DNA of 64,000 nt from assembly GCF_027924665.1 (NCBI RefSeq), contig NZ_AP027043.1, forward strand, positions 1,116,001 through 1,180,000, written 5' to 3'. The notes under the pieces are model-generated. The model was not told the origin of the DNA. It did not search any database and saw nothing but the letters and a program-made list of their open reading frames with translations. Position numbers and translations under genes: made by a program. Positions within the stretch are counted from its first letter, which is position 1. Each line of letters begins with the position of its first letter. Source of the stretch: Flavobacterium sp. GSB-24 (GTDB lineage Bacteria; Bacteroidota; Bacteroidia; Flavobacteriales; Flavobacteriaceae). Of this stretch, positions 34,181 to 43,818 are shown piece after piece.

Positions 34181-35221
34181 ATGCAAAAAATAAAAACAGC
34201 ACTTTTATCATACGGAATGTCGGGAAAAGTTTTTCACGCACCGTTTCTAGATATTCACGAAGGATTTGAATTATTAGGTTCTTGGGAAAGAAGCAAAAAG
34301 TTAATCCAAGAAGATTATCCATACGTTAAAAGTTACGCTTCGATAGAAGAATTATTAAACGACGATGTAGATTTAGTAATTGTAAATACCCCTGTAGGAA
34401 CACATTATGAATATGCTAAAAAAGTCCTTTTGGCAGGTAAACATGCAGTTGTAGAAAAGGCTTTTACAACAACAGTTGCGGAGGCAAAAGAACTGGCAGC
34501 AATCGCAAAAGAAAAGGGATTGAAATTAGCCGTGTTTCAAAACAGAAGATGGGACAGTGACTTTAAAACAATCAAGAAAATTATCGACGAAGGAGTTTTA
34601 GGCGATTTGATAGAAGCAGAATTTCATTTTGACCGCTATAATCCTTTATTGAGCCCGAAGGCACATAAAGAAACGGCAAATGACGGTGCTGGAGTTTTAA
34701 AAGATTTAGGTCCGCATTTAATAGATCAAGCGGTGAGTTTATTTGGCTGTCCGAAATCGGTATTTGGAGATATTCGAGTAACCAGAGAAAATTCTGTTGT
34801 AGACGACTGGATCGATTTGACATTGTTTTATTCTAATTTCAGAGTAAGATTAAAAGCAGGTTTTTTTGTGAGAGAAGCCAATCCAGCATATACGATTCAC
34901 GGTAAAAAAGGCTCTTTCTTAAAACCTCGAGGAGATGTTCAGGAAGATGATTTAAAAATCGGAAAAAAGCCAAATTTAGAATCCTGGGGAACAGAAGACG
35001 CAAATCTCCAAGGACTTTTACACACAGAAATTGATGGTAAAATAGTAAGAGAAAAAATCCCGACACTTCAAGGTAATTATTTTAGTTTTTTTGATGGAGT
35101 TTATGATTCTATCGTAAACGATAAAAAGGAACCTGTTACTGCAGAAGATGGTGTAAAAGTGATGCAGGTTATAGAAGCTGCAATTGCAAGTAATGCCCAG
35201 CAAAAGGTAATAAGTATATAA
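34181..35221 (+). CDS. Gfo/Idh/MocA-family oxidoreductase
   Basis: An NAD(P)-dependent oxidoreductase of sugars or related compounds, 346 residues. The Rossmann domain starts with KTALLSYGMSGKVFHAPFL, a glycine-poor variant of GxGxxG with the YGMSG typical of the YdgJ/YvaA-like subgroup. VEKAFTTTVAEAKELA holds the catalytic-region lysine (usually EKP). The C-terminal domain contains RYNPLLSPKAHKETA and KDLGPHLIDQAVSLFG, with the conserved HLIDQ histidine. I start at ATG 34181 because it gives the expected N-terminus; a longer frame from 34103 would translate repeat DNA. Exact substrate unknown. Confidence 0.88.
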   Translation: MQKIKTALLSYGMSGKVFHAPFLDIHEGFELLGSWERSKKLIQEDYPYVKSYASIEELLNDDVDLVIVNTPVGTHYEYAKKVLLAGKHAVVEKAFTTTVAEAKELAAIAKEKGLKLAVFQNRRWDSDFKTIKKIIDEGVLGDLIEAEFHFDRYNPLLSPKAHKETANDGAGVLKDLGPHLIDQAVSLFGCPKSVFGDIRVTRENSVVDDWIDLTLFYSNFRVRLKAGFFVREANPAYTIHGKKGSFLKPRGDVQEDDLKIGKKPNLESWGTEDANLQGLLHTEIDGKIVREKIPTLQGNYFSFFDGVYDSIVNDKKEPVTAEDGVKVMQVIEAAIASNAQQKVISI

Positions 35222-35237
35222 TAAGTATGTAATTAAA

Positions 35238-35395
35238 TGTTTCGTCGGTAAAAAATATAATGTTCAGTCGCATTTACGTTCCATAGGAACGTTTGATTTT
35301 GTTGTCATTTTTATAATCTAAATGTATCAAACGTTCCTACGGAACGTAAAATATCGCAACGATATAATTTTTCTACCGACGAAATGTTCCTATGG
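35238..35395. repeat. Large palindromic repeat element with ACGTTCC arms
   Basis: Outer arms TTTCGTCGGTA (35240-35250) and TACCGACGAAA (35374-35384) are exact reverse complements. Inner arms of 24 bases (35274-35297 and 35326-35349) pair with one mismatch, and each contains a smaller palindrome ACGTTCC-ATA-GGAACGT. A further half GTTCCTATGGAAC follows at 35386-35398. No transposase and no credible ORF. Together it forms a double-level cruciform of about 150 bases. The remainder of the gap to 35644 holds AT-rich sequence in which I see no other feature. Confidence 0.7.
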
Positions 35396-35644
35396 AACAG
35401 AGAAATATAAGTACAAAGGGGTTTTCTCGAAAGTTGAGATTGCTCCTTTTTTTGTTTTTAAAAAAAATGACGCAGATTATAATTCTACTAAACGCGAAAA
35501 GTTGTAATTTTAATAAGAAGATTTCAATTGAAAACCTTCGAATTTATAAACAATAACGTTGTATATTGAGCATAACAATAGGTTTTATGTGCTTTGACAA
35601 GTGTTTTTAGTATTTTTGAAAATATCATTTATTAAAAATTAAAT

Positions 35645-36865
35645 ATGCTGATAAATTTTAATCCATTAGCGCTTTTTCAGACCAAAGGTAAAATCAAGAA
35701 AGTATTTAGAGAAGCAAAGGCTTCCTATTTAAATCGGATTCGTTTTGCCGTTGGAATGTTTTATTTCGGAATGGGTTTAAGTTTTGCAACATGGGCAAGC
35801 AGGATTCCAGATATTAAAACGGCTTTGCATTTAACAGAAGGCGATTTAGGTTCTATACTTTTTGCCCTTCCAGTTGGACAATTAGTGATTATGCCCTTTT
35901 CGGGAAAAATGGTTACCAAGTGGGGAAGTCACCGCATTTTGATTTTCTCTTTAATAATGTACGTTTTCTGCTTAATTAATTTGGGTTTAGCAACAACAGC
36001 ATTACAATTATCACTTGGGTTATTTTTATTTGGCCTGTTTGGAAATCTAGCCAATATTGCTGTAAACACACAGGGAGTTTATACGGAAGTTTTGTTCAAA
36101 AAAACAATCATGTCAGCATTTCACGGAATGTGGAGTTTTGCAGGATTTACAGGAGCATTAGTCGGTTTAGGTATGCTTGCTTTAAAATTAAGTCCATTAC
36201 ATCATTTTCTAATTGTTGCTGGAATAGTTTTGCTTATGGTTGCTTTTAATTTTAAATTTTTGGTGCGAGCCAAAGAAAAAGTAAAAGTAAAACAAGAAGG
36301 CAAAAAACTATTTGTAAAACCAGACACAGCTTTACTTTGGCTGGGAGTAATTGGGTTTTGCAGTATGGCAAGCGAAGGCGTTATGTTCGATTGGAGTGGT
36401 GTTTACTTTAAAGATATTGTACAAGCGCCTGGCGCGTTAGTAGTTTTAGGCTACACTTCTTTTATGATTATGATGGCTGGCGGAAGATTTTTGGGTGACG
36501 GATTAATCAATAAATTTGGTCGTGAACGCGTTATGCAGATTAGCGGCGTTATGATTTCTGCGGGACTTTTTACAGCTGTTTTTCTTCCTTATATTATTCC
36601 GTGTACAATCGCTTTTATGTTCGTTGGTTTGGGCGTTGCCACTATCGTTCCAACCGTATATAGTATCGCTGGGAAAAATCCAACCGTGCCAGCAGGAGAA
36701 GCCCTAACGATTGTTTCGAGTGTAAGTTTCTTAGGTTTCTTGATGGGACCTCCTGTAATTGGGCATATTGCACAAAGTTTTGGTCTTCAATTCTCTTTTG
36801 CTTTTATCGGAATATTTGGAGTTTTGATCGCTTTTATGGTTTCTAAAATTCGCACTACAGCTTAA
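35645..36865 (+). CDS. MFS transporter
   Basis: A 406-residue major facilitator with about 12 hydrophobic helices in two halves. The first half contains the cytoplasmic loop motif GKMVTKWGSHRILI (a form of GxxxDRxGRR), and the second a similar GRFLGDGLINKFGRERVM. The N-terminal 35 residues are polar. The best resemblance is to the MFS proteins that carry sugars or small ions (YbjJ-like), with an SRIPDIKTALHLTEGDLG segment typical of that group. No neighbour points to a substrate. Confidence 0.85.
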   Translation: MLINFNPLALFQTKGKIKKVFREAKASYLNRIRFAVGMFYFGMGLSFATWASRIPDIKTALHLTEGDLGSILFALPVGQLVIMPFSGKMVTKWGSHRILIFSLIMYVFCLINLGLATTALQLSLGLFLFGLFGNLANIAVNTQGVYTEVLFKKTIMSAFHGMWSFAGFTGALVGLGMLALKLSPLHHFLIVAGIVLLMVAFNFKFLVRAKEKVKVKQEGKKLFVKPDTALLWLGVIGFCSMASEGVMFDWSGVYFKDIVQAPGALVVLGYTSFMIMMAGGRFLGDGLINKFGRERVMQISGVMISAGLFTAVFLPYIIPCTIAFMFVGLGVATIVPTVYSIAGKNPTVPAGEALTIVSSVSFLGFLMGPPVIGHIAQSFGLQFSFAFIGIFGVLIAFMVSKIRTTA

Positions 36866-37066
36866 GCTATCGCTTATGAGTACTTAATTAGCTTTTCATT
36901 AATTAAAATAAATTTGAAAGAATTTACTTATATTTAAATATTTTACCTATTTTTGAATTTATAGCCTCACCGCTAAAACTTAGAATTTCTTTTCCAAAAA
37001 CCAATTTTATCTTTTGAATAAGGATTGCGATCCTAAACTATTTTCAAAAATAAATTGGAATTTTTA

Positions 37067-39886
37067 ATGGTAAAAAAATACTTAGCAGCTTTAATTTTAA
37101 TGGCCTTTACTTTTGCGTCGGCACAGCAGCAAGAAATAACTGTTACTGGAATCGTTATTGATGCGCGAACTCAAAATCCGCTGGAAAATGTAGTCGTGAC
37201 GATACAGAATACAGCAGTGATGCAGCTCACGTCAAAAGATGGAAAATTTGAACTTCATATATTTCCGCAAAAAGAACAATTACTTTTGCTGAGAAACCAA
37301 GGATACAAAGATTATATTTTAAAAATCCAATCTTCAAAACAAAACATTAATCTAGGAACTTTACAGATCGAAGATACTTATTCGGATGAAGTTCCAGCTG
37401 CATTGATTACTTTGTCTGATAATGATTTTTCTGAAGATAACAGCTCCTCAGAAATGACATCTGGACTTTTACAATCTTCAAAAGATGCCTTTATGCAGGC
37501 ATCTGCGTTTAATTGGGGTCAAGCTCGGTTTAGAATTCGCGGTTTAGACAGTGAAAACGGAACCATGATGCTCAACGGAATGACAATGAACAAAATCTAC
37601 GACGGAAGACCGCAGTGGAACAATTGGGGAGGCTTAAATAATGTATTGCGTAATCAAGAATTTTCGGTTGGAACGGCTGCATCAAATTATACTTTCGGTG
37701 GAATTTTAGGGACACAGCAAATAACAACTCGAGCTTCCTTATACCGAAAGGGAATATCACTTACATTTTCTGGAAGCAATACAACATACACTTGGCGTGC
37801 AATTGGAACATATGCATCTGGAATGAATTCTTCTGGTTGGGCTTATGCGGTTGCAGCTGGAAAAAGATGGGCGGATGAAGGTTACTTTGAAGGAACAAAT
37901 TTCAATGCAGATTCTTTTTTCATTAGTGTCGAAAAGAAATTAAACAACAGAAATTCTCTGAATTTTACAGGGTTTTATACTCCGAATTCGCGCGGAAAAA
38001 ATTCGGCAAATACAAGTGAAGTGACCAGTTTAATGGGCGAAAAATACAATTCGTACTGGGGATTACAGAATGGTGAAAAACGAAACGCAAGAGTTAAAAA
38101 TGTTGAAGAACCATTAGTAATGCTGAATCATTATTTTAAAATTGATGCTAAAACAAACCTGAATTCGAGCGTTATGTATCAATTTGGGAAAGTCGGAAAC
38201 AGCAGTATAGATTATCAAAATGCAGATAGTCCAGATCCCGTTTATTATAAAAAAATGCCAAGTTATTTTAGTTCGCTTTATGCGAAAGATCAAGGACAAT
38301 TTTCAGGTGAGTTTACTCCAGATTATGAAAATGCAGCAAAAAATACAATTGCACTTCTAGAAAATCCTCAGATTGATTGGGAGTCAATGTATCTTGCTAA
38401 TCAAAATCCAACGGAAAATGGTTATGAACCTGCCAAAAGTAAATATGTTCTTTATGAAGACCGAACAGACGATAAGACGTTTGCAGTAAATTCAAACTTA
38501 AACACGCAGATTACTCCAAATATTTCATTTGATGGCGGATTCACTTTCCGAAAATTAAAATCACATAATTTTCAGTATTTGCTGGATCTTTTAGGCGGAG
38601 AATATTTTGAAGATATTGATCCATTTTACAAAGGAAATCTTTCACAATCAGATTTACAGCATCCAGATCGAAAAGTTAAGAAAGGAGATATCTATGGGTA
38701 TAATAATAATTTGCTTGCTAATACTTTAGATGTTTTCACGCAGTTTAAATTTACTTATAATAAAACAGAATTTTATCTGGCACAATCATACGCAATGTCG
38801 GATTATCAAAGAGAAGGATTGTATCAAAACGGACTTTATCCAACTTCTTCACTGGGAAAAAGTGATAAGGTTAACTTTGAAAATTTTGGTTTCAAAGGCG
38901 GATTTACGTATAAAATCTCTGGAAAGCAGCTGTTGTTTTTTAATGCAGCGCATTTGACAAGAGCTCCTTCTCTTAGAAATACATTTTCAAATTCACGATT
39001 AAATAATTCGATAGTTAATGGAATTGAAAGTGAAAATATTAGCAGTGCTGAAGCTAATTATGTTTATCGTTCACCAAAACTTAAAATGCGTTTTACGGCT
39101 TATTATACTTTAATAAAAAACACTTCAAAAATTTCTTTTTTCTATGCCGAAGGAATTTTCGATAACGGAGCAGGTTATGATGCTACAGATGCTTTTGTAA
39201 GTCAGACTTTAACGCATTTAGACAAGAAAAATACTGGAGCAGAATTAAGTTTAGAATATCAATTTTCATCGACAGTAAAAGCGACCTTGTCTACAGCGTA
39301 CGGAAATTATGTTTACAGCAGTAATCCAAACGTATCAATTACAAATGATGCAAACGCAGCAAAAGATGGTGCGCAGACTACCTTTGATTTTGGTCAAGCC
39401 TATCTTAAAAATTACAAACAGCCAGGAACTCCGCAGCAGGCTTATTCGTTTGGAATGGAATATCGCGATTCAAAATTTTGGTGGCTGGCTGCTAATATTA
39501 ATTATTTGGCAGAAAGTTATATCGATGTTTTGCCAATTTCAAGAACTTCCCAGTTTTACATAAATCCAGCCAATAATTTTCCTTTTCCTGAAGCAACTTC
39601 AGAAAGAGGAAATGAATTATTAAAACAAGAAAAGTTTGATCCAGTATCATTATTAAATATAAGTGGAGGAAAGTCATGGCGCATTCGTAAAAAATATATA
39701 GGTCTTTTTGCCAGCGTTAATAACGTTTTCAATTCAATATATAAAACTGGAGGTTTTGAACAGGCGCGGAATGCAAACTTCAGAGCTTTAAATCAAGATA
39801 TTTCCAGCGGAACTCCATCCTTTGGTCCTAAATATTATTATGGTTACGGAAGAACTTATTTTTTAAATCTCACCATTGGATTGTAA
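37067..39886 (+). CDS. TonB-dependent outer-membrane receptor
   Basis: Imports a bulky ligand across the outer membrane with energy from TonB-ExbBD. 939 residues from the ATG at 37067 (an upstream TTG gives an unlikely MEFL extension). The signal peptide ends ASAQ, followed by a carboxypeptidase-regulatory-like domain (about 25-95: ITVTGIVIDARTQNPLENV), a plug domain (about 135-230, RFRIRGLDSENGTMMLNG and TFGGILGTQQIT) and a large barrel ending YFLNLTIGL. The next gene, 11 bases on, is a DUF5689 lipoprotein and no SusD homologue is present, so this is a non-SusCD receptor pair of the kind often linked to protein or metal uptake. Ligand unknown. Confidence 0.9.
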   Translation: MVKKYLAALILMAFTFASAQQQEITVTGIVIDARTQNPLENVVVTIQNTAVMQLTSKDGKFELHIFPQKEQLLLLRNQGYKDYILKIQSSKQNINLGTLQIEDTYSDEVPAALITLSDNDFSEDNSSSEMTSGLLQSSKDAFMQASAFNWGQARFRIRGLDSENGTMMLNGMTMNKIYDGRPQWNNWGGLNNVLRNQEFSVGTAASNYTFGGILGTQQITTRASLYRKGISLTFSGSNTTYTWRAIGTYASGMNSSGWAYAVAAGKRWADEGYFEGTNFNADSFFISVEKKLNNRNSLNFTGFYTPNSRGKNSANTSEVTSLMGEKYNSYWGLQNGEKRNARVKNVEEPLVMLNHYFKIDAKTNLNSSVMYQFGKVGNSSIDYQNADSPDPVYYKKMPSYFSSLYAKDQGQFSGEFTPDYENAAKNTIALLENPQIDWESMYLANQNPTENGYEPAKSKYVLYEDRTDDKTFAVNSNLNTQITPNISFDGGFTFRKLKSHNFQYLLDLLGGEYFEDIDPFYKGNLSQSDLQHPDRKVKKGDIYGYNNNLLANTLDVFTQFKFTYNKTEFYLAQSYAMSDYQREGLYQNGLYPTSSLGKSDKVNFENFGFKGGFTYKISGKQLLFFNAAHLTRAPSLRNTFSNSRLNNSIVNGIESENISSAEANYVYRSPKLKMRFTAYYTLIKNTSKISFFYAEGIFDNGAGYDATDAFVSQTLTHLDKKNTGAELSLEYQFSSTVKATLSTAYGNYVYSSNPNVSITNDANAAKDGAQTTFDFGQAYLKNYKQPGTPQQAYSFGMEYRDSKFWWLAANINYLAESYIDVLPISRTSQFYINPANNFPFPEATSERGNELLKQEKFDPVSLLNISGGKSWRIRKKYIGLFASVNNVFNSIYKTGGFEQARNANFRALNQDISSGTPSFGPKYYYGYGRTYFLNLTIGL

Positions 39887-39897
39887 ATCAAAATCTC

Positions 39898-41247
39898 ATG
39901 AAAAACATATTTTTAAATTCATTTTTTGGACTATCATTATTTATTATCACGAGTTGCAGTACCGAAGTCGAAACGCCGAAATTAGTCTGTACACAGCCAG
40001 ATTTCACAGTAAATAAGAATGTAGAAAAAGTATATGAACTCTCAAATAATACAGCCAAACAATATTTGTATGATGATATAATCGAAGCGTATGTAGTTTC
40101 TAGTGACGAAGACGGTAATTTTTTTAAGACGATTTCATTGCAGACAGTGCCAACTTCCCAAACTCCCTCGATTGGTTTTAGCGTTCCAATAGATGCTTCA
40201 AATACCTATATTGATTATCGCATTGGAAATAAAGTTTATGTAAAACTTAAAAACCAATTTACAGACTTATACTATGGCGGATTAAGAATTGGAAGCTTAT
40301 ATGTGAGCAATGCCGGCGATCCAACAATTGGCAGGATTTCTCAAAATGATTATAAAAATGTACTGAATGCTTCCTGTACAATAATTGATGAAAATACTTT
40401 GGTGGAATCGCTTTCTATAGAAGAGGCTCTTAAGGACAATAAATTAAACACATTAATAGAACTAAATGATGTCGAATTTACAGAGGCAGCTTTAGGGCGC
40501 CATTATTTTGAAGAATCAAATAATGTGGGCGGATCAACCAATTGGAATTTGCGAGATAAAACCGGAAACCAAATTATTTTTAGAACCAGCAGTTATGCAA
40601 AATTTGCAGATCATTTTGTGCCGGAAGGAAGTGGAAAAGTAAGAGGGGTTTTAACCAAATTTGGCACAGATTATCAATTGATGGTAAGATCTGACAGTGA
40701 TATTGATATGAATGGAAAAAGAAATGTCCCATTTTTTGCAGAAGATTTTCAATCGGTTAAAAACAATGTCAATTTTGCGCTTCCAGGTTGGAGCAATATT
40801 GTAGAAAAAGCAACTAAACTGTGGAAGAGTATGGTGTACGCTGGAAATGGCTACGCAGAGTTTAATACCACAAGTACGACAGCAGCCGAAAATATTGCAT
40901 GGCTTGTTTCTCCTAAAATTAATTTAGCAGGATATAAAAATGCCGTGCTTTCTTTTAGAAGTGCACAGCACGATTTAAAAATGGATTCGCCTTTAAATAC
41001 GTTAGAAATTTATGTTTCAACCAATTTTGATGGTTCGAATGTTACCAAGGCAAAATGGACAAAATTAGAAGCTAAAGTTCCTTCTTTAGCAACACCAACA
41101 CGTGAATTTATAAGCTCTGGAGGAATTGATCTCTCGGCGTATTCTGGAAATATTCATATTGCATTTAAATACATCGGTTCTGGAAAAGATAAAACTTTAA
41201 ACGGTGCTTTTATGGTTGATGATATTAAGATTTTTGGAGAAAAATAG
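39898..41247 (+). CDS. DUF5689 lipoprotein, partner of the TonB receptor
   Basis: 449 residues with lipobox IITSC (C20). The DUF5689 region (about 60-265) includes IIEAYVVSSDEDGNFFKTI, NKVYVKLKNQFTDLYYGG and RHYFEESNNVGGSTNWNLRD with QIIFRTSSYAKFAD. The C-terminal 170 residues form a jelly-roll/choice-of-anchor-like domain: FFAEDFQS, FALPGWSNI, GYAEFNT, AWLVSPKINL, FRSAQHDLKM, IHIAFKYIGSG and FMVDDIKIFGEK. It follows the TonB-dependent receptor after 11 bases and is probably its surface partner, with the C-terminal domain binding carbohydrate or protein (inference). Confidence 0.85.
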   Translation: MKNIFLNSFFGLSLFIITSCSTEVETPKLVCTQPDFTVNKNVEKVYELSNNTAKQYLYDDIIEAYVVSSDEDGNFFKTISLQTVPTSQTPSIGFSVPIDASNTYIDYRIGNKVYVKLKNQFTDLYYGGLRIGSLYVSNAGDPTIGRISQNDYKNVLNASCTIIDENTLVESLSIEEALKDNKLNTLIELNDVEFTEAALGRHYFEESNNVGGSTNWNLRDKTGNQIIFRTSSYAKFADHFVPEGSGKVRGVLTKFGTDYQLMVRSDSDIDMNGKRNVPFFAEDFQSVKNNVNFALPGWSNIVEKATKLWKSMVYAGNGYAEFNTTSTTAAENIAWLVSPKINLAGYKNAVLSFRSAQHDLKMDSPLNTLEIYVSTNFDGSNVTKAKWTKLEAKVPSLATPTREFISSGGIDLSAYSGNIHIAFKYIGSGKDKTLNGAFMVDDIKIFGEK

Positions 41248-41383
41248 GACGTAATTTTTAAATTCAAAATTAAATAGTTGATTTTTAGAGCTTTATTTAA
41301 AAGTTTGTAGTTTTCGTATTTCAAATTCCTGAAATTTAATTGAATTTTGTATTTTGGTCATCCCAAATCAATACAAATACCTC

Positions 41384-42244
41384 ATGAAAACCTACTTTCT
41401 TGCCATCTTGATGATGGTTTTTCCATGTTTACTGCATAGTCAGGACGCTCCTGTTAAATTGAAGCAGATCAATATTGTTAAAACAAATTACCAAAATTCT
41501 AAAGACGGTGAAATTGTAAATAAAACAATGGTCTTTAAAGATGGTAAACTTCAAACCGTAACAACTTCAGACGTTGTACAGCATTTCTTTTACAACAAAA
41601 ATGGTTTGCTTGATATGACTGTTAAGGATAAGGTTGGAAGCGACTGGAAAGAAGTCGTAAATTATACTTATGATGCTGACAACAATATTACAAAGTTTGT
41701 CAAAAAATATCAAGAAGGACCAAATTATATTACTAAAGTGGTTTCATTTGTTTATGAAGGTGCAAGGATTAAAGTTACTACAAAAAAGAGCACGAATCAC
41801 CAGAATTTAGTAGATGATATCGAATATCTTGTTGAAAACGGAATCATTGTAAGACGTACTTCACGCGATAGAAATAAACAAATTATTGGAAAACTTGAAT
41901 ACGTTTATGTAAACGATAATGTATCTAAACACAAAGGATTGGTTGGAGATAAAATTTCTAAGACCTACACTTACGATGATAAAAAATCGGTGGATCAATT
42001 AATTGTTCAAAGCTTGTTTGGTGATAATTACAAAGTAATTGTACCAATGATTTCTTACCATGAAGACGAATTTGCCTTTGAATCGATTTCATACAATAAT
42101 GAAATGAATTTTAGTCCTTCGTCTACAGCTTTAGTAGCGGTAAGCAGAAAATACAAATACAACAAACTAAACTTTCCGATTTCTTGTTCGCAAATTGAAG
42201 AAAACGGAATTGTAAAAACAGAAAAAACGTTTATTTACGAGTAA
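41384..42244 (+). CDS. Exported protein of unknown function with YD-like repeats
   Basis: 286 residues from ATG 41384 (signal peptide MKTYFLAILMMVFPCLLHSQ). The middle part consists of short beta repeats of the type FFYNKNGLLDMTVKDK, YTYDADNNITKFVKK and FVYEGARIKVTT, which resemble RHS/YD repeats but are few. It has no lipobox. The preferred start removes a nonsense extension from a TTG at 41354. I recognise no family with a known role. It is followed by a terminator, so it is probably monocistronic. Confidence 0.75.
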   Translation: MKTYFLAILMMVFPCLLHSQDAPVKLKQINIVKTNYQNSKDGEIVNKTMVFKDGKLQTVTTSDVVQHFFYNKNGLLDMTVKDKVGSDWKEVVNYTYDADNNITKFVKKYQEGPNYITKVVSFVYEGARIKVTTKKSTNHQNLVDDIEYLVENGIIVRRTSRDRNKQIIGKLEYVYVNDNVSKHKGLVGDKISKTYTYDDKKSVDQLIVQSLFGDNYKVIVPMISYHEDEFAFESISYNNEMNFSPSSTALVAVSRKYKYNKLNFPISCSQIEENGIVKTEKTFIYE

Positions 42245-42268
42245 ATATTTCAAATTTAGAAATTATTC

Positions 42269-42314
42269 AAAATGGAATTTTGTTGAGGTAAGCTTAACAG
42301 AATTCCATTTTTTT
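42269..42314 (+). terminator. Terminator after the YD-repeat protein
   Basis: AAAATGGAATTTTGTT / AACAGAATTCCATTTTT forms an imperfect stem of about 15 bp, ending in a T-run. Confidence 0.7.
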
Positions 42315-42368
42315 ATAATTTGCTGTAAAAGCAGTTGTAGATATAAATTTAAAAACGAAATTGTATAA

Positions 42369-42398
42369 TTGATTGTAGCTTACAAATGATTAAATTTG
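42369..42398 (+). promoter_or_regulatory. Promoter of hflX
   Basis: TTG (42369-42371), 19 bases, TAAATTTG (42391-42398), a full match to the flavobacterial consensus. Leader about 10-12 bases. Confidence 0.75.
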
Positions 42399-42414
42399 CA
42401 ACTTATTCAAGACT

Positions 42415-43653
42415 ATGTTAGAAAAAGAAGTTATAAATTTTGAGAGAACAGTAATTGTTGGAATTGTTACTCAAAATCAAAGTGAAGAAAAACTAAATGA
42501 ATATTTGGACGAATTAGAGTTTTTGACATTTACCGCAGGAGGTGAAGTTATTAAACGCTTTTCGCAGAAAATGGAACGTCCGAATCCGAAGACTTTCGTG
42601 GGTACGGGAAAAATTGATGACATCAATCTTTTTGTAAAAGAAAACAAAATATCGACAGTAATTTTTGATGATGAATTAACGCCTTCACAGCAAAAAAATA
42701 TTTCGAGAATTATTGATTGTAAAATTCTGGATAGAACCAATTTGATTCTGGATATTTTTGCGCAGCGAGCTGAAACTTCATATGCAAGAACTCAGGTAGA
42801 ATTGGCTCAATGTCAGTACTTACTTCCAAGACTTTCTGGTTTATGGACACACCTTGAGCGTCAAAAAGGGGGTATTGGTATGCGTGGACCTGGAGAAACA
42901 GAGATCGAAACCGACAGACGTATTGTGCGTGACAGAATTTCGTTGTTGAAAGATAAAATCAAAACCATTGACAAGCAAATGAGCATTCAGCGTAGTAATC
43001 GCGGTGCGATGGTTCGTGTGGCTTTGGTTGGTTACACAAACGTTGGGAAATCGACTTTGATGAATGCAATAGGTAAAAGTGATGTTTTTGTTGAGAACAA
43101 ATTGTTTGCAACTTTGGACACTACAGTTCGAAAAGTGGTGATTAAAAACTTACCTTTTTTGCTTTCTGATACCGTTGGTTTTATTCGAAAACTGCCAACC
43201 CAATTGGTTGATTCTTTTAAAAGTACACTAGATGAGGTTCGTGAAGCAGATTTGCTTTTGCATGTTGTAGATATTTCACATCCAGATTTTGAGGATCATA
43301 TCGAATCTGTAAACAAAACGTTGCAGGAAATTAAAAGTAATGATAAGCCAACGATCATGGTTTTCAATAAAATCGATGCTTACCGTCATCTCACTATTGA
43401 AGAAGATGATTTAATTACCGAAAGAACCCGCAAACATTATACACTCGAAGAATGGAAACAAACTTGGATGAATGATGTAGGAGAAGGCAAAGCTTTATTT
43501 ATCTCAGCAAGAGAAAAAGAAAACTTTGAAGAATTTAGAGAAACGGTTTATGAAGCTGTTCGACAAATTCATATTACTCGTTTTCCTTATAATAAATTCT
43601 TGTATCCAGATTATAAGGATGCGATTGAGAAGGAAGAAGAAAATGAGGAATAA
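42415..43653 (+). CDS. hflX: Ribosome-associated GTPase HflX
   Basis: A GTPase that splits stalled or hibernating 70S ribosomes. 412 residues. The N-terminal HflX domain carries PNPKTFVGTGKIDDI and RTNLILDIFAQRAET-YARTQVELAQ, then the coiled-coil region with GGIGMRGPGETEIETDRR. The GTPase domain begins near 200: G1 GYTNVGKSTLMN at about 206-217, G2 DTTVRKV, G3 DTVGFIRKLP, G4 NKID. The C-terminal end is acidic. It has its own consensus promoter and is convergent with the DUF3078 gene. Confidence 0.95.
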   Translation: MLEKEVINFERTVIVGIVTQNQSEEKLNEYLDELEFLTFTAGGEVIKRFSQKMERPNPKTFVGTGKIDDINLFVKENKISTVIFDDELTPSQQKNISRIIDCKILDRTNLILDIFAQRAETSYARTQVELAQCQYLLPRLSGLWTHLERQKGGIGMRGPGETEIETDRRIVRDRISLLKDKIKTIDKQMSIQRSNRGAMVRVALVGYTNVGKSTLMNAIGKSDVFVENKLFATLDTTVRKVVIKNLPFLLSDTVGFIRKLPTQLVDSFKSTLDEVREADLLLHVVDISHPDFEDHIESVNKTLQEIKSNDKPTIMVFNKIDAYRHLTIEEDDLITERTRKHYTLEEWKQTWMNDVGEGKALFISAREKENFEEFRETVYEAVRQIHITRFPYNKFLYPDYKDAIEKEEENEE

Positions 43654-43656
43654 TAA

Positions 43657-43800
43657 TTTTTTTACCGCAAAGAGCGTTAAGATTTTTATATTATAGTATC
43701 ATAAAAAACAAAGTTCGCAAAGCTAAATAACATCCAGCTTTGCGAATTTTTATTTTATAAAATTGAGCTTTGAAAAAACTTTGCCTCTTTGCGGTAAAAT
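43657..43800. repeat. Palindromic intergenic repeat with CCGCAAAG ends
   Basis: TTTTACCGCAAAGAG (about 43660-43674) and CTCTTTGCGGTAAAA (43785-43799) pair almost perfectly as outer arms. AGTTCGCAAAGCT and AGCTTTGCGAATT form an inner pair. The element lies between hflX and a convergent gene, and could serve both as a terminator. Confidence 0.65.
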
Positions 43801-43818
43801 ATGATAAGACTTTATAGA

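Noticed and set aside
35322..35507. Plus-strand open frame of 61 residues
   Set aside because: It translates the right arm of the palindromic repeat and AT-rich sequence; no start signal or family.
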